Below, one piece after another: positions 7,549 to 16,524 of a stretch of 64,000 nucleotides of DNA. The position numbers were made by a program, and so were the translations under genes. Where the stretch lies: positions 1 to 64,000 of the forward strand of contig NZ_AVSQ01000009.1 of the NCBI RefSeq assembly GCF_000685395.1, written 5' to 3'. The first letter of the stretch is position 1. Each line of letters starts with the position of its first letter. Source of the DNA: Candidatus Nitrosotenuis chungbukensis (GTDB taxonomy: Archaea > Thermoproteota > Nitrososphaeria > Nitrososphaerales > Nitrosopumilaceae). Below the pieces are notes generated by a model. It did not search any database and was not told where the DNA came from. It saw nothing but the letters and a program-made list of their open reading frames with translations.

Positions 7549-8424
7549 TTGTTGTCTGTTACAGTAATTGGGGGAAAAGCATCAGAAGATCTGGCAAAAA
7601 AACTGTCTAAAAGACTAAAGGCAGACTTTATTTCATCGGATCTTAGAATTTTTCCAGACGGAGAAAGCAAAATTACCATAAACGCCAACCCAAAAAAAGG
7701 CAAAATCATTATTGTAAATTCGACATATCCACCGGTTGATTCCAATCTAATGCAGACATTATCGTTAATCGCAAAAGCAAGACAGTTTTCATCAGATGTG
7801 ATCTCAGTCATACCCTACTTGGGTTATGCAAGACAGGACAGAGAGTTTCTTCCGGGTGAAATAGTGACTCTTTCAGTTATAGCGAAGCTGCTCAAGGCAT
7901 CTGGCGCATCAAAGGTGATTGTTGTTGACATTCACAGTCAAATGGGTTTGAAACACTTTGACATTCCAATTAAAAATGTCTCTGCAGTACAAGAACTTGT
8001 AAATCATTTTAAAAAGCTAAAGCTAAAGGATCCGCTTGTTGTATCACCTGACCTTGGAGGAGCTACGCGTGCGGAAGAGTTTGCAAAATTATATGGAACT
8101 GATTTTATTGCACTTAAAAAACAACGTGACCGAAAGACCGGGAAAGTAGAAATCATGACTTTGAATTTGGACGGAGTAAAAGGTAGGGATTTGGTCCTAG
8201 TAGATGACATGATTAGCACAGGAGGTAGCATAGTAAAGGCAACGGAATTTCTCAGGAAGCAGAAATGCGGGAAAGTCTATGTTGCATGCACACATGCTTT
8301 ACTAATTGACAGTGCGGAAAATAAGATAAGAAAGGCAGGCATCTCTGGAATCATCTCCACAAACACAATTCCAGGAAATACATCTGTTGTTGATGTTTCA
8401 GGAATCATAGCAAAGGCTATCTAG
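7549..8424 (+). CDS. prs: Ribose-phosphate pyrophosphokinase (PRPP synthetase)
   Basis: The 291-residue enzyme makes PRPP from ribose 5-phosphate and ATP for nucleotide, His and Trp synthesis. FPDGES near 39-44 and the PRPP-binding loop LVDDMISTGGS near 219-229 are diagnostic, together with VVSPDLGGATRAEEFAK near 162-178. The start is a TTG doublet (7549 or 7552), with a TATA-like atttaag about 27 nt upstream. It begins a tightly packed run with the next three genes; the trmG10-like gene starts at the base after its stop. Confidence 0.95.
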   Translation: MLSVTVIGGKASEDLAKKLSKRLKADFISSDLRIFPDGESKITINANPKKGKIIIVNSTYPPVDSNLMQTLSLIAKARQFSSDVISVIPYLGYARQDREFLPGEIVTLSVIAKLLKASGASKVIVVDIHSQMGLKHFDIPIKNVSAVQELVNHFKKLKLKDPLVVSPDLGGATRAEEFAKLYGTDFIALKKQRDRKTGKVEIMTLNLDGVKGRDLVLVDDMISTGGSIVKATEFLRKQKCGKVYVACTHALLIDSAENKIRKAGISGIISTNTIPGNTSVVDVSGIIAKAI

Positions 8425-9372
8425 ATGCCAGAAAGCTTTTTCATCGTTTCGAAAGAATATCTGGAGCTTGCAGTAGACGAGGTGACAGCTATTGCAAAAA
8501 TGTATGATAGGTTCTGCAAAGTCAAGCCAATTTCAAATCTCATCATCATACAGTCAAAGACACCTTGGGAAAAAATAGCAGGTCGTGCCACATTTGTAAA
8601 AATCGCAGGCCAGATAGAGCGAAAAATGTCTGGCGTGTTTCTTGATGAGAAAAACTACAACCTACTATTTGGTGCAAAATCATTTATGTGTAAGGCAATC
8701 AATCTTTCACAAAAGACAATTAACATTACAGAAATAGAACGCTCATTAGGAAACATGGTTGTAACATTTTGCAATGCAAAGGTTTCCTTGGAAGATCCAG
8801 ATGTTACTATTTATCTAATATTCACAGATACTGAAAACTTCTTTGGTTTTACGACAAGATTCAAACCGCTAGAACGACCAAAAAAACTAACAAAGTTCCA
8901 TCATGAATTGGATTGGAAGTTGACTCGCGCAATGATTAATCTGGCAAGGTTAAATGATGATGAAGTTGTGTGTGATCCTTTTTGTGGCACCGGTAGTACG
9001 CTTTTGGAGGCAGAATCCATGGGAATAAAATCAATTGGGATTGATTTTGATGAAAAAATGTGTAAGATTTCAAAGGATAATCTAGCGGAGAATAATTTCA
9101 AATCCAAAGTAATCAATCAGAACTATGACTATATGCTACAAATCAAGGATAGTTTTGATGGAATAGTAACTGATTTGCCATACGGGACAGCGTCAAAAAT
9201 ATCGGAACCTCCGCAAAAACTAATGCAAAACTTTGTATCAAAAATGCCAAAAGGTAAAAAGTTTGCAATTATGTGCAAAAAAGGCCTTGATTCAAATCTC
9301 AAGATAAAACTAACAAAAAAATATGAAATCTATAGGCATAAGAGCTTGACGAGGATGATTCTGGTAAAATGA
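8425..9372 (+). CDS. trmG10: tRNA (guanine-10-N2) methyltransferase, TrmG10/Trm11 type
   Basis: A 315-residue protein with an N-terminal THUMP-like RNA-binding region (about 1-150) and a C-terminal Rossmann methyltransferase. The SAM-binding motif is [14 protein letters not shown] near 188-201, and the N6/N2-amino methylase motif DLPYG is near 251-255. This is the architecture of archaeal Trm-G10, which makes m2G and m2,2G at tRNA position 10. It starts immediately after prs and overlaps the RNase Z gene by four bases, so it is co-transcribed with another tRNA-maturation gene. Confidence 0.88.
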   Translation: MPESFFIVSKEYLELAVDEVTAIAKMYDRFCKVKPISNLIIIQSKTPWEKIAGRATFVKIAGQIERKMSGVFLDEKNYNLLFGAKSFMCKAINLSQKTINITEIERSLGNMVVTFCNAKVSLEDPDVTIYLIFTDTENFFGFTTRFKPLERPKKLTKFHHELDWKLTRAMINLARLNDDEVVCDPFCGTGSTLLEAESMGIKSIGIDFDEKMCKISKDNLAENNFKSKVINQNYDYMLQIKDSFDGIVTDLPYGTASKISEPPQKLMQNFVSKMPKGKKFAIMCKKGLDSNLKIKLTKKYEIYRHKSLTRMILVK

Positions 9373-10268
9373 AACTGGTATTTTTAGGCACATCAGCCGC
9401 ACAGCCAACAGAAAATCGCGGATTATCTTCTACGTGTCTTGAAAAAGACGGGGAAATTCTGATGTTTGATGCAGGGGAAGGCACCCAGGTTTCATATCTA
9501 AAATCCGGATTGGGATGGAATAAAAAGATGAAAATTTTTGTTACTCATTTGCACGGCGATCATTGCATCGGAGTGTTAGGGCTTTTGCAAACGATGACCT
9601 TACAGCACAGGACAGAGGCGATGGAAATCTACGGCCCTGACGGAATTGACATATTCATAGGTGAAAACGTCAGAATTCTAAATTTCGGTTTGTCATTTCC
9701 AGTCAAAATAACTGTAGTGACCCCAGGACTGGTTTGTGAAGAAAAAACTTATTCTGTATATGTGGAAGAGGCAGAACATTCCACCCCAGCATTTTCTTAT
9801 TTGTTCGAAGAAAAAGACAAGCCAGGCAAATTTGATTTGCAAAAAATAAAAAGCCTTGGCATTCCAGAGGGAAGCCTCTGGCATGATCTCCAGATGGGAA
9901 AAGAAATTACATTTGAAAACAAGACGGTAAAACCGTCAGATATCATGGGAGAGAAAAGGCCTGGCAAAAAGATTGGGATATCTGGCGATACAAGACCTAC
10001 AAAAAAGCTTGAGGCATTTTTTAAAAACTGTGATTATCTAAGCTTTGATTCCACATTTTCTGATAAAATAAAGGAAAAAGCGATAGAGACAGGACACAGT
10101 ACGGCAAAGGAAGCGGCTACGCTTGCAAAAAACGCAAGTGTTTCAAATTTGATCTTGACTCATTTTTCTGCGCGATACAAAGACGAAGCGGAGTTGCTCG
10201 AAGAAGCAAAAAGCATTCATGGTTCGGTGATTGCAGCAAGAGACTTGCTGGAAATTGAGATAAAATAA
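9369..10268 (+). CDS. rnz: Ribonuclease Z (tRNA 3' endonuclease)
   Basis: The 299-residue metallo-beta-lactamase enzyme cleaves the 3' trailer from pre-tRNA. The N-terminus [10 protein letters not shown] and metal motif [10 protein letters not shown] (about 58-67) are typical, as are the later GDTRPT and ETGHST segments. The ATGA overlap with the methylase gene implies translational coupling. Length is normal for the short RNase Z form. Its product is a substrate of the CCA-adding enzyme encoded at 13808-15142. Confidence 0.94.
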   Translation: MKLVFLGTSAAQPTENRGLSSTCLEKDGEILMFDAGEGTQVSYLKSGLGWNKKMKIFVTHLHGDHCIGVLGLLQTMTLQHRTEAMEIYGPDGIDIFIGENVRILNFGLSFPVKITVVTPGLVCEEKTYSVYVEEAEHSTPAFSYLFEEKDKPGKFDLQKIKSLGIPEGSLWHDLQMGKEITFENKTVKPSDIMGEKRPGKKIGISGDTRPTKKLEAFFKNCDYLSFDSTFSDKIKEKAIETGHSTAKEAATLAKNASVSNLILTHFSARYKDEAELLEEAKSIHGSVIAARDLLEIEIK

Positions 10269-10270
10269 GC

Positions 10271-10987
10271 ATGTTTGAGTCTGTTTCAGACCGAATCAGA
10301 GACGCAGAAAAAATTGTCTTTGTGACAGGTGCTGGGATTTCGCAGGAAAGCGGAATTCCGACATTTAGGGGAAAAGACGGATATTGGAGAAAGTATGATC
10401 CTATGCAGCTTGCAACAATTGACGCGTTCTATCAAAATCCAAAACTTGTCTGGGAGTGGTACGAGGATAGAAGAAAAAACATCCTTGCTGCGCATCCAAA
10501 CAAGGGTCATTTGGCAATTTCCGATCTTGCAAAATACAAAGACGTTATCGTACTGACGCAAAACATTGACGGGCTACACCAGAGAGCTGGAAGCAACCAG
10601 GTTCTTGAGCTTCACGGTAGCATAATTAGAATAAAATGCACTGTTTGTGATTTCAAAGATAACATTACAGGCAGTTTTGATGAATTGCCGCCAAAATGCA
10701 AGTGTGGTGGGATACTAAGGCCAGATGTTGTGTGGTTTGGAGAAGCCTTACCACAAGATATCTGGCGTGATGCCATAAATCACGCAAAGAGTTGCGATGT
10801 TATGATAATTGCAGGAACCTCGTTGGCCGTGTCTCCTGCAAACACTCTTCCAATCTTTGCAAAACAAAATGGAACTGTATTGATCGAAGTGAATCCAGAG
10901 CGAACCGTAATGTCTGAGCACATGGATCTGTCGATAATGGAAACATCCACAAATGCGCTGCCCCAACTGATTTCATTATTAGAGTAG
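10271..10987 (+). CDS. cobB: NAD-dependent protein deacylase (sirtuin, class III-like)
   Basis: A 238-residue Sir2 protein. It has the NAD-binding GAGISQESGIPTFRG near 21-35, the QNIDGLHQ catalytic segment near 97-104 with His in ELHG near 116, and a four-Cys zinc module (C-x2-C then C-x-C). WEWYEDRRK carries the Tyr-x-x-Arg pair that binds acidic acyl groups in SIRT5-type enzymes, so desuccinylation is plausible in addition to deacetylation. It is the last gene of the prs-trmG10-rnz run, two bases after rnz, and ends one base from the convergent crcB. Confidence 0.93.
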   Translation: MFESVSDRIRDAEKIVFVTGAGISQESGIPTFRGKDGYWRKYDPMQLATIDAFYQNPKLVWEWYEDRRKNILAAHPNKGHLAISDLAKYKDVIVLTQNIDGLHQRAGSNQVLELHGSIIRIKCTVCDFKDNITGSFDELPPKCKCGGILRPDVVWFGEALPQDIWRDAINHAKSCDVMIIAGTSLAVSPANTLPIFAKQNGTVLIEVNPERTVMSEHMDLSIMETSTNALPQLISLLE

Positions 10988-10988
10988 T

Positions 10989-11369
10989 TTAGGCGCTGGC
11001 AATATAGCTCATTAGCATTCTACCAGCCATTAGTGCGCCAATTGAAAGTCCAACGTTTGCCATTATGTTAATTGCAGCAAGACCAAATTGCGAATTATCC
11101 ATAAGATTTGTTGTTTGGAGTGCAAAGGCAGACATCGTAGTAAGCGAGCCACAAAAACCCACTGCCACAAAAAGCGCGTATTTTGCTTCGAGATTCCATT
11201 GCTGCGCAAGCACTACAAACATGCCAAGTATGAATGCACCAATGATGTTCACCACCAATATGCTAACAGAAAGCGTACCCAACATCATTTGGGAATCGGT
11301 GATTTTGTATCTTAGAAAGGTTCCAAGTACTCCCCCAACTGAAAGAAAGACAATCTCTAATCCTTTCAT
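10989..11369 (-). CDS. crcB: Fluoride exporter (Fluc/CrcB)
   Basis: The 126-residue protein has four predicted membrane helices. It carries the family motifs GGVLGTFLRY near 12-21, a conserved Asn in VNIIGAF near 40 and GFCGSLTTMSAF near 71-82 (the fluoride track and Na-binding TM3 break). Fluc proteins work as dual-topology dimers that expel fluoride passively. Only one copy is visible. It follows the 11379 gene by nine bases. I see no fluoride riboswitch fold upstream. Confidence 0.92.
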   Translation of the reverse strand: MKGLEIVFLSVGGVLGTFLRYKITDSQMMLGTLSVSILVVNIIGAFILGMFVVLAQQWNLEAKYALFVAVGFCGSLTTMSAFALQTTNLMDNSQFGLAAINIMANVGLSIGALMAGRMLMSYIASA

Positions 11370-11378
11370 AGCTTTTCC

Positions 11379-12185
11379 TTAGCTAGGTGGTTGTGTAAAT
11401 ACACCATAGATGGCAGTATCCTGATCTCCTTGCGGATTGTAAACAGAGGATGATACCGTACCGTAATCTGGGTGCTCTACTACCATTTCAATTATGTGAG
11501 GACTAGACGATATATCATTTACATTAGTATCAAATTTTGATGAAAAGAATTCGCCTACAAATAACTGCTTTTCAGAATTTCGCAATGTTACCGTTACTTT
11601 GACTGTCTTTCCAGACGTATCTTCATACTGGATAGAGATTGTATTGTCATCATGTCGTACTGTCTTTAACTGCAAGGTTTCAAAGATTTTTGACTGTGGT
11701 AATGATTCTACTGCAATCGCTTCTGCATTTACAGGATTAGTTGTTTCTGTTACTTGAACTGGCTCTTGTTTTTGAAATTTGCAGTTTTCCAAGTCAATCG
11801 TATGCGTTAGTTCTTTTTTGCCGTTTACTGTCTTTGCCATTTGGGGGATTGAGATTTTGCATTTTTGCTGCTCTTCGTCTTTTTCATACACTTGGCCATA
11901 GTAGGTTTGCTGTTTTGGCGAGATCACCATGTCCTGTATTTGTTTGACTGGATTTAGATCGTCCGCACTTGGAGTCATTGTATCAATTTTGTTTTCTACC
12001 GTATCGACTGTTTGATCTATTGTTCCACTTACTTTACGGATTGTGTTATCTTTGAAATCACCAACGTCGTCCGCGACTGCATTAAAGGCGATATTGGCGC
12101 TAGAAGGCAATTTTGCTAAATATGGGTAAAGTGAAAATCCGCCTACGATGAGTATTGCGCTTATTACAACAAGCTTTAGCAGCAT
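11379..12185 (-). CDS. Membrane-anchored extracytoplasmic protein, unknown function
   Basis: A 268-residue protein with an N-terminal hydrophobic segment (about 3-22) that acts as a signal anchor. It then has a helical, charged region with a regular TIDQTVDTVENKID pattern and a C-terminal beta-rich domain rich in Thr, Val and Gln. No catalytic motif is evident and I do not recognise a family. It is the first gene of a two-gene unit with crcB. It ends in GVFTQPPS. Confidence 0.7.
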   Translation of the reverse strand: MLLKLVVISAILIVGGFSLYPYLAKLPSSANIAFNAVADDVGDFKDNTIRKVSGTIDQTVDTVENKIDTMTPSADDLNPVKQIQDMVISPKQQTYYGQVYEKDEEQQKCKISIPQMAKTVNGKKELTHTIDLENCKFQKQEPVQVTETTNPVNAEAIAVESLPQSKIFETLQLKTVRHDDNTISIQYEDTSGKTVKVTVTLRNSEKQLFVGEFFSSKFDTNVNDISSSPHIIEMVVEHPDYGTVSSSVYNPQGDQDTAIYGVFTQPPS

Positions 12186-12259
12186 ATAACCAAATGTTTT
12201 GAAATGGCGTTAAAAGTTCAGAAATTCATTCTAGCTGAGCAAATAGGAAAAAAAGCTGA

Positions 12260-12649
12260 CTAATCAGTTAGCCATTCTATTACACGCTCGATGTTCTTTG
12301 AGCGTAGGGTTATCTTGATTGGTCCCAAGGCAGATTCATCTGCATGTTCACAAAGCGAAATGCTATTGACAAAAGCAGCCTGTTTGTTGAGATAAAACCA
12401 AGTTTCATCGCCATCCAAATTATCGTCCAAAAAACGCAAGTATACATTCTGTGAGCGATGTTTTTGAATCGACTCACGAATTTTTGATAGTGACTCTATT
12501 TCCCTCGATGTTGCGGTGATGGAGCCTTTGCCAATTTTAAATTCGGCATTGTTTAGCACGTTTGTCATTACCTGTTCAATTTTTTCTGGATCTTCAGAAG
12601 GATTGATCTCACAGAATGCCTCTATTTTACAGTCTAAAATTGGAATCAA
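12260..12649 (-). CDS. UPF0201 family protein
   Basis: The 129-residue protein has the marks of archaeal UPF0201: NPSEDPEKIEQVM near 15-27 at the start, a central RESIQKHRSQNVYLRFL stretch, then YLNKQAAF and GPIKITLR before the C-terminal WLTD. Function is unknown; an RNA-related role has been suggested for related COGs. It begins at a TTG one base after the UPF0200 kinase stop, so the two are translationally linked. I recall the two domains being fused in Archaeoglobus, which supports a joint function. Confidence 0.8.
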   Translation of the reverse strand: MIPILDCKIEAFCEINPSEDPEKIEQVMTNVLNNAEFKIGKGSITATSREIESLSKIRESIQKHRSQNVYLRFLDDNLDGDETWFYLNKQAAFVNSISLCEHADESALGPIKITLRSKNIERVIEWLTD

Positions 12650-12650
12650 T

Positions 12651-13202
12651 TTACTTTAACCACTTTTGAATGAGATCATACGCAGTATCGATAAGCTCAG
12701 AAACTGTAAGGTTGTTATTTGATATAGTCTCGTCTGCAAGTGCAATTGATGCACTGATACCAACACCGATTTCCCTGCTGTCACGTTCGTCAAACATTGT
12801 TCTATCATGAGGATCGTCGGATCTTGCTCGTACGGTTAGAAAATTAAAGCGGGTGTTAGTTGATGCATGAATTGCCAATAATTTGACTGTTGCAATTTTT
12901 TTCAAGACTTCGATTTCCGCATTAGAGCGAACTCCGTCTATTATAACAACGTCAGATTTTGAATTGATGATTTGATCCTTGATTAGTTCTGCTACTGCGC
13001 CCTGCCCATTTTTTTCACGTAGATCAAGCATTAGCTTGCCGAGGTTCTGGCCTGTTGGTTCAAGATTTCTTCTTTTTGCTTCAGATCTAACAGCATCTCC
13101 CATGTTGATGCTTGTGAACCCTTTTTGCTGCAAACCAGATGCAATTGTCGACTTGCCAGCCCCTGGCATTCCCGTAAGACATACGATTAGTTTTGGCAAC
13201 AA
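12651..13202 (-). CDS. UPF0200 family nucleotide kinase-like protein
   Basis: A 183-residue P-loop protein. The Walker A motif GMPGAGKST is at about 11-19, and the fold continues with SINMGDAVR, VVIIDGVRS (Walker B-like) and the RARSDDPHDRTMFDERDSRE lid region. It is related to adenylate and dephospho-CoA kinases, but the substrate of UPF0200 proteins is not established. It is transcribed just ahead of its UPF0201 partner. The start codon and length fit the family. Confidence 0.85.
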   Translation of the reverse strand: MLPKLIVCLTGMPGAGKSTIASGLQQKGFTSINMGDAVRSEAKRRNLEPTGQNLGKLMLDLREKNGQGAVAELIKDQIINSKSDVVIIDGVRSNAEIEVLKKIATVKLLAIHASTNTRFNFLTVRARSDDPHDRTMFDERDSREIGVGISASIALADETISNNNLTVSELIDTAYDLIQKWLK

Positions 13203-13271
13203 GCTTAGTTTTTTGTGCCTAGCGTATGAAGCTACCGGAAGCCATTAAAAAGCCGAAAACAAAAATCTGTA

Positions 13272-13811
13272 ATGCGTACCTTTGTCGCAGTAGAGATAAC
13301 AGATCAAAATATTTTAAATTCGATAAAGAATCTGCAATCCGATCTCAGAATAGAGGCAAAGCCCGTAGAGTCGCAAAACATGCACTTTACATTATTGTTT
13401 CTTGGTGAAATATCAGACGACATGGCACAAAGAGTACAAAACGAACTAAAAACTATCCAGTTTGATTCGTTTGATATTAGTTTTGAGGGAGTAGGAGCGT
13501 TTCCAAAGCCAAAATTCCCAAGAGTTGTGTGGATTGGGGTAAAAGGTGGTGCGGGGGAGCTTGTAGAACTTGCAAAGACTGTAGAAAAAAAACTGGCTCC
13601 TCTTGGATTTAAAAGTGATAAAGAGTTCAAACCACACATTACAGTATTTAGAATTAAAAATAAAATTGGCGACATTACAGACGAATTGGTAAAATATTCC
13701 AATGAAAAATTTGGCTCGCAGAAAATTTCAGGAATTAAATTCAAAAAAAGCATTCTTACGCCAAGCGGTCCAATCTACTCTGATTTGCAGGAGATAAAGG
13801 CGTCAAGATGA
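13272..13811 (+). CDS. thpR: RNA 2',3'-cyclic phosphodiesterase (LigT/ThpR)
   Basis: The 179-residue 2H-family protein has two HxTx motifs, HFTLLFLGE near 38-46 and HITVFRIKN near 123-131, which together form the catalytic site acting on 2',3'-cyclic phosphates of RNA ends. A TATA-like ttaaaaag lies about 27 nt before the ATG. The stop overlaps the cca start by four bases (ATGA), tying it to tRNA 3'-end metabolism. Confidence 0.92.
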   Translation: MRTFVAVEITDQNILNSIKNLQSDLRIEAKPVESQNMHFTLLFLGEISDDMAQRVQNELKTIQFDSFDISFEGVGAFPKPKFPRVVWIGVKGGAGELVELAKTVEKKLAPLGFKSDKEFKPHITVFRIKNKIGDITDELVKYSNEKFGSQKISGIKFKKSILTPSGPIYSDLQEIKASR

Positions 13812-15142
13812 AAATTCTAAAGCAGGTAGAAAAAATCGTCATTCCTAATGCCAAGCTGCAAGAACATAAAAAATCAATTGTAGATAATGTGTTAGATCTT
13901 GTACAGAAACAAATTACAAAATATCCCCAAGTGACTGGAATCGAAGTAGGAGGATCTTATGCAAAAGGAACCTGGCTGCCGGAAAAAGCAGACATTGACG
14001 TTTTCATTAAATTCCAAACCAGCGTATCTGAGAAGGATTTTGCGAATATTGGAAAGAAAATAGGTTTTGATGCGCTAAAAAACTTCAAGCCATACATCAG
14101 ATATGCAGAACATCCATTCGTCGAGGCAAAAATCAAGGACACCAAGGTGAATCTAGTACCCTGTTACGACGTGGAGGAAGGAAAATGGAAAAGTTCTGCT
14201 GACAGGTCCACTTTTCACACAAAATTCATGAAAAAATCACTTTCAGAATCCATGAAAGACGAAGTCAGAGTGCTCAAAAGGTTTCTTATGAACAACGGCA
14301 TTTACGGTGCAGAGATTGCAAGGCAGGGCTTTAGTGGATATGTAGCAGAGGTACTGGTGCTGAATTTCGGAAGCTTTCTTGGAGTACTCAAGGCAATATC
14401 TGAGATAAAGCAGGGCCAGATCATCGGAAACGCAACAAAAGAATTCGATACCCCAATAGTAATTATGGATCCTATAGACGGAAAGAGAAATCTTGCTGCT
14501 GCCATTTCGACTGACAACATTGGAAACTTTGTGTTTGTATCAAGAGCATTTCTAAAAAATCCTTCAATCAAGTTTTTCATGCCGAGAAAAATTCAAAAAA
14601 CACCAAAAAGCGTAACCAAAAACACACTAGTTCTGACATTCAGATACAGGCCACGAAGTCCCGACATAATTTGGGGTCAAGTAAAGAGGGCTGCAAATTC
14701 AATTGCCACACAAATAGGGCAGGCCGGCTTTGTTGTGTTGAAGAAATCCGCTCTAGTTGAGGAGGATACTTCAAGTGCCGCACTGCTGTTCTTGTTGCAA
14801 ACAACCAAACTAGATGAAAGCTATCTTAGGGTTGGGCCAGATTTCTTTGGTGCTGATTTTTCTGCAAAATTCATCATAGCCAATAAGAAAAAGAGCATAA
14901 TGATGTGGGTAAACGATGACGGCAAGGTGTGTTCCCTTCAGAAAAGGCCACAATCAGATGCATCGCTATTGGTGAAAAATTTACTGAAAAAGAATATTGA
15001 AAAATCCGGCATATCGGCCGGATTAAAAGAAGACATATCACGTTTCAATCTTGTATTGGGCGATAAAATAACAAGCAAATCCATTAAAGAGGCAATTGCA
15101 AAACTTGTCTCAACTGATGAAACCGTCTTTTCTTCCAGTTGA
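13808..15142 (+). CDS. cca: CCA-adding tRNA nucleotidyltransferase (archaeal class I)
   Basis: The 444-residue enzyme builds or repairs the CCA end of tRNAs. The polymerase-beta-type site is VGGSYAKGTWLPEKADIDVF near 48-67, with the two metal-binding Asp in DIDVF. The class I palm, a central archaeal domain (NGIYGAEIARQGFSGYVAEVL) and a C-terminal tail complete the normal length. It overlaps thpR by four bases and the downstream kinase gene by 26, so the three form one operon. Confidence 0.95.
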   Translation: MKILKQVEKIVIPNAKLQEHKKSIVDNVLDLVQKQITKYPQVTGIEVGGSYAKGTWLPEKADIDVFIKFQTSVSEKDFANIGKKIGFDALKNFKPYIRYAEHPFVEAKIKDTKVNLVPCYDVEEGKWKSSADRSTFHTKFMKKSLSESMKDEVRVLKRFLMNNGIYGAEIARQGFSGYVAEVLVLNFGSFLGVLKAISEIKQGQIIGNATKEFDTPIVIMDPIDGKRNLAAAISTDNIGNFVFVSRAFLKNPSIKFFMPRKIQKTPKSVTKNTLVLTFRYRPRSPDIIWGQVKRAANSIATQIGQAGFVVLKKSALVEEDTSSAALLFLLQTTKLDESYLRVGPDFFGADFSAKFIIANKKKSIMMWVNDDGKVCSLQKRPQSDASLLVKNLLKKNIEKSGISAGLKEDISRFNLVLGDKITSKSIKEAIAKLVSTDETVFSSS

Positions 15143-15872
15143 CAAGCTAGCCCAAGAACCATACTCTGGAATACTTGGATATCCAAAGGCCACAAAAAAG
15201 CAGATTGCCTTGAGAATCGCAGAGCTGCAAGAGCTTGGAATATCAGGAGTATTGTTTGACGGTCCCATGACAATAGGCACTGTAAACGTACTAGGAAAGG
15301 GTTATGCAGGAATTGTTGTTTTGGCAAAAAAAGGAACAAAAAAAATTGCGCTGAAAATTAGAAGGACGGACTCCCCAAGGAAAACCATGGAACGGGAAAC
15401 CATTTTGCTGCGAGCGGCAAACAAGGCAGGTGTTGGACCCATATTACTTCAGAGCAGCAAGAACTTTATTGTAATGGAGTATCTTGCAGGCAAGAAAATT
15501 TTTGACTGGATAAGCGATCTCAGAGGAGGAAGCGCATCCGAACTAAAAGCGGTCATAAAAAAAGTGCTTTCTGACTGTCATAGGTTGGATATGGCAGGAA
15601 TTGATCATGGAGAGCTAAGCAACATCACAAAGCATGTCATTGTTGGAAAATCAATCAAGATCATTGATTTTGAAAGCTCAAGCCTTGAACGAAGAGTATC
15701 AAATGTTACATCAGCTACACAAGCCATTTTCATTGGATCAGGCCTTGCAAAAACAGTCCAAAAAATTTACAGTGTTCCACCAAGGCCGAAAATTATTAAC
15801 GCATTACGGGAATATAAGAAACAACAAACACAGCAAAGTTTTGATAATGTGTTTAGAATACTAAAGCTCTGA
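15117..15872 (+). CDS. RIO-like predicted Ser/Thr protein kinase (COG2112 type)
   Basis: About 251 residues with a kinase fold lacking a long C-lobe. Recognisable parts are a Gly-rich loop GKGYAGIVV near 56-64, a Lys in IALKIRR near 76-82, the catalytic HGELSN (His-Gly-Glu in place of HRD) near 163-168 and the metal-binding IIDFESSS near 182. These match the small archaeal COG2112 kinases. A frame extension to 15096 exists, but ATG 15117 is the first good start. It overlaps cca and is followed by the glycosylase after one base. Confidence 0.8.
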   Translation: MKPSFLPVDKLAQEPYSGILGYPKATKKQIALRIAELQELGISGVLFDGPMTIGTVNVLGKGYAGIVVLAKKGTKKIALKIRRTDSPRKTMERETILLRAANKAGVGPILLQSSKNFIVMEYLAGKKIFDWISDLRGGSASELKAVIKKVLSDCHRLDMAGIDHGELSNITKHVIVGKSIKIIDFESSSLERRVSNVTSATQAIFIGSGLAKTVQKIYSVPPRPKIINALREYKKQQTQQSFDNVFRILKL

Positions 15873-15873
15873 A

Positions 15874-16479
15874 TTGTCAGAAAAAGCAATAAGATTTTTA
15901 AAAAAAGATCCAAAGATGGCCAAAATAATTTACCAAGTTGGAGAATACAAAATCAGTCTTGTGAAAAATCCATACAGATCTTTGATTGATGCAATCATAA
16001 CACAGCAGCTTTCCGGTGCAGCTGCGGATTCAATTTCAAAAAAATTCCAGAAGATATACCAGAGGTATCCAAAGCCAGTCGAGGTGATCAATACTTCTGA
16101 TTCCAGGCTTAGATCAGCAGGACTATCGAAGATGAAAGTAGATTATATCAAAGACTTGTCAGAAAAGATTCAGTCAAAGGATCTCAGGCTCAGCTCGCTA
16201 AAGGACAAGTCAGATGAGGAGGTAATATCGCACCTGACACAGGTCAAAGGAATCGGCAGGTGGACCGCGGAGATGTTTCTAATTTTTTCACTTGGCAGGC
16301 TCGATGTTCTGCCTGTTGGTGATTTGGGCCTCAAAAAAGGCATTCAACGCCTTTACTCCATGCCCGATCTCCCTGAAAAAGAGGAAATTGAGAAAATCGC
16401 TGAGAAGTGGCGCCCATACAGGACGGTTGCAACGTGGTACATTTGGAAAAGCCTAAATCAATTTGGCAAAATCGGATAA
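15874..16479 (+). CDS. DNA-3-methyladenine glycosylase (HhH-GPD, AlkA-like)
   Basis: The 201-residue base-excision enzyme has LIDAIITQQLSGAAAD near 33-48, the helix-hairpin-helix VKGIGRWTAEMFLIF near 124-138, and the catalytic Asp in PVGDLG near 149. AlkA-like enzymes remove alkylated purines. There is no Fe-S cluster motif. It starts at a TTG one base after the kinase stop and closes the thpR-cca-kinase operon. It could also act on other damaged bases; the HhH-GPD fold does not fix specificity. Confidence 0.9.
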   Translation: MSEKAIRFLKKDPKMAKIIYQVGEYKISLVKNPYRSLIDAIITQQLSGAAADSISKKFQKIYQRYPKPVEVINTSDSRLRSAGLSKMKVDYIKDLSEKIQSKDLRLSSLKDKSDEEVISHLTQVKGIGRWTAEMFLIFSLGRLDVLPVGDLGLKKGIQRLYSMPDLPEKEEIEKIAEKWRPYRTVATWYIWKSLNQFGKIG

Positions 16480-16524
16480 AACTAGAATTGAGTAGCACCT
16501 TTTATTATTACGAATGTGGATTTA

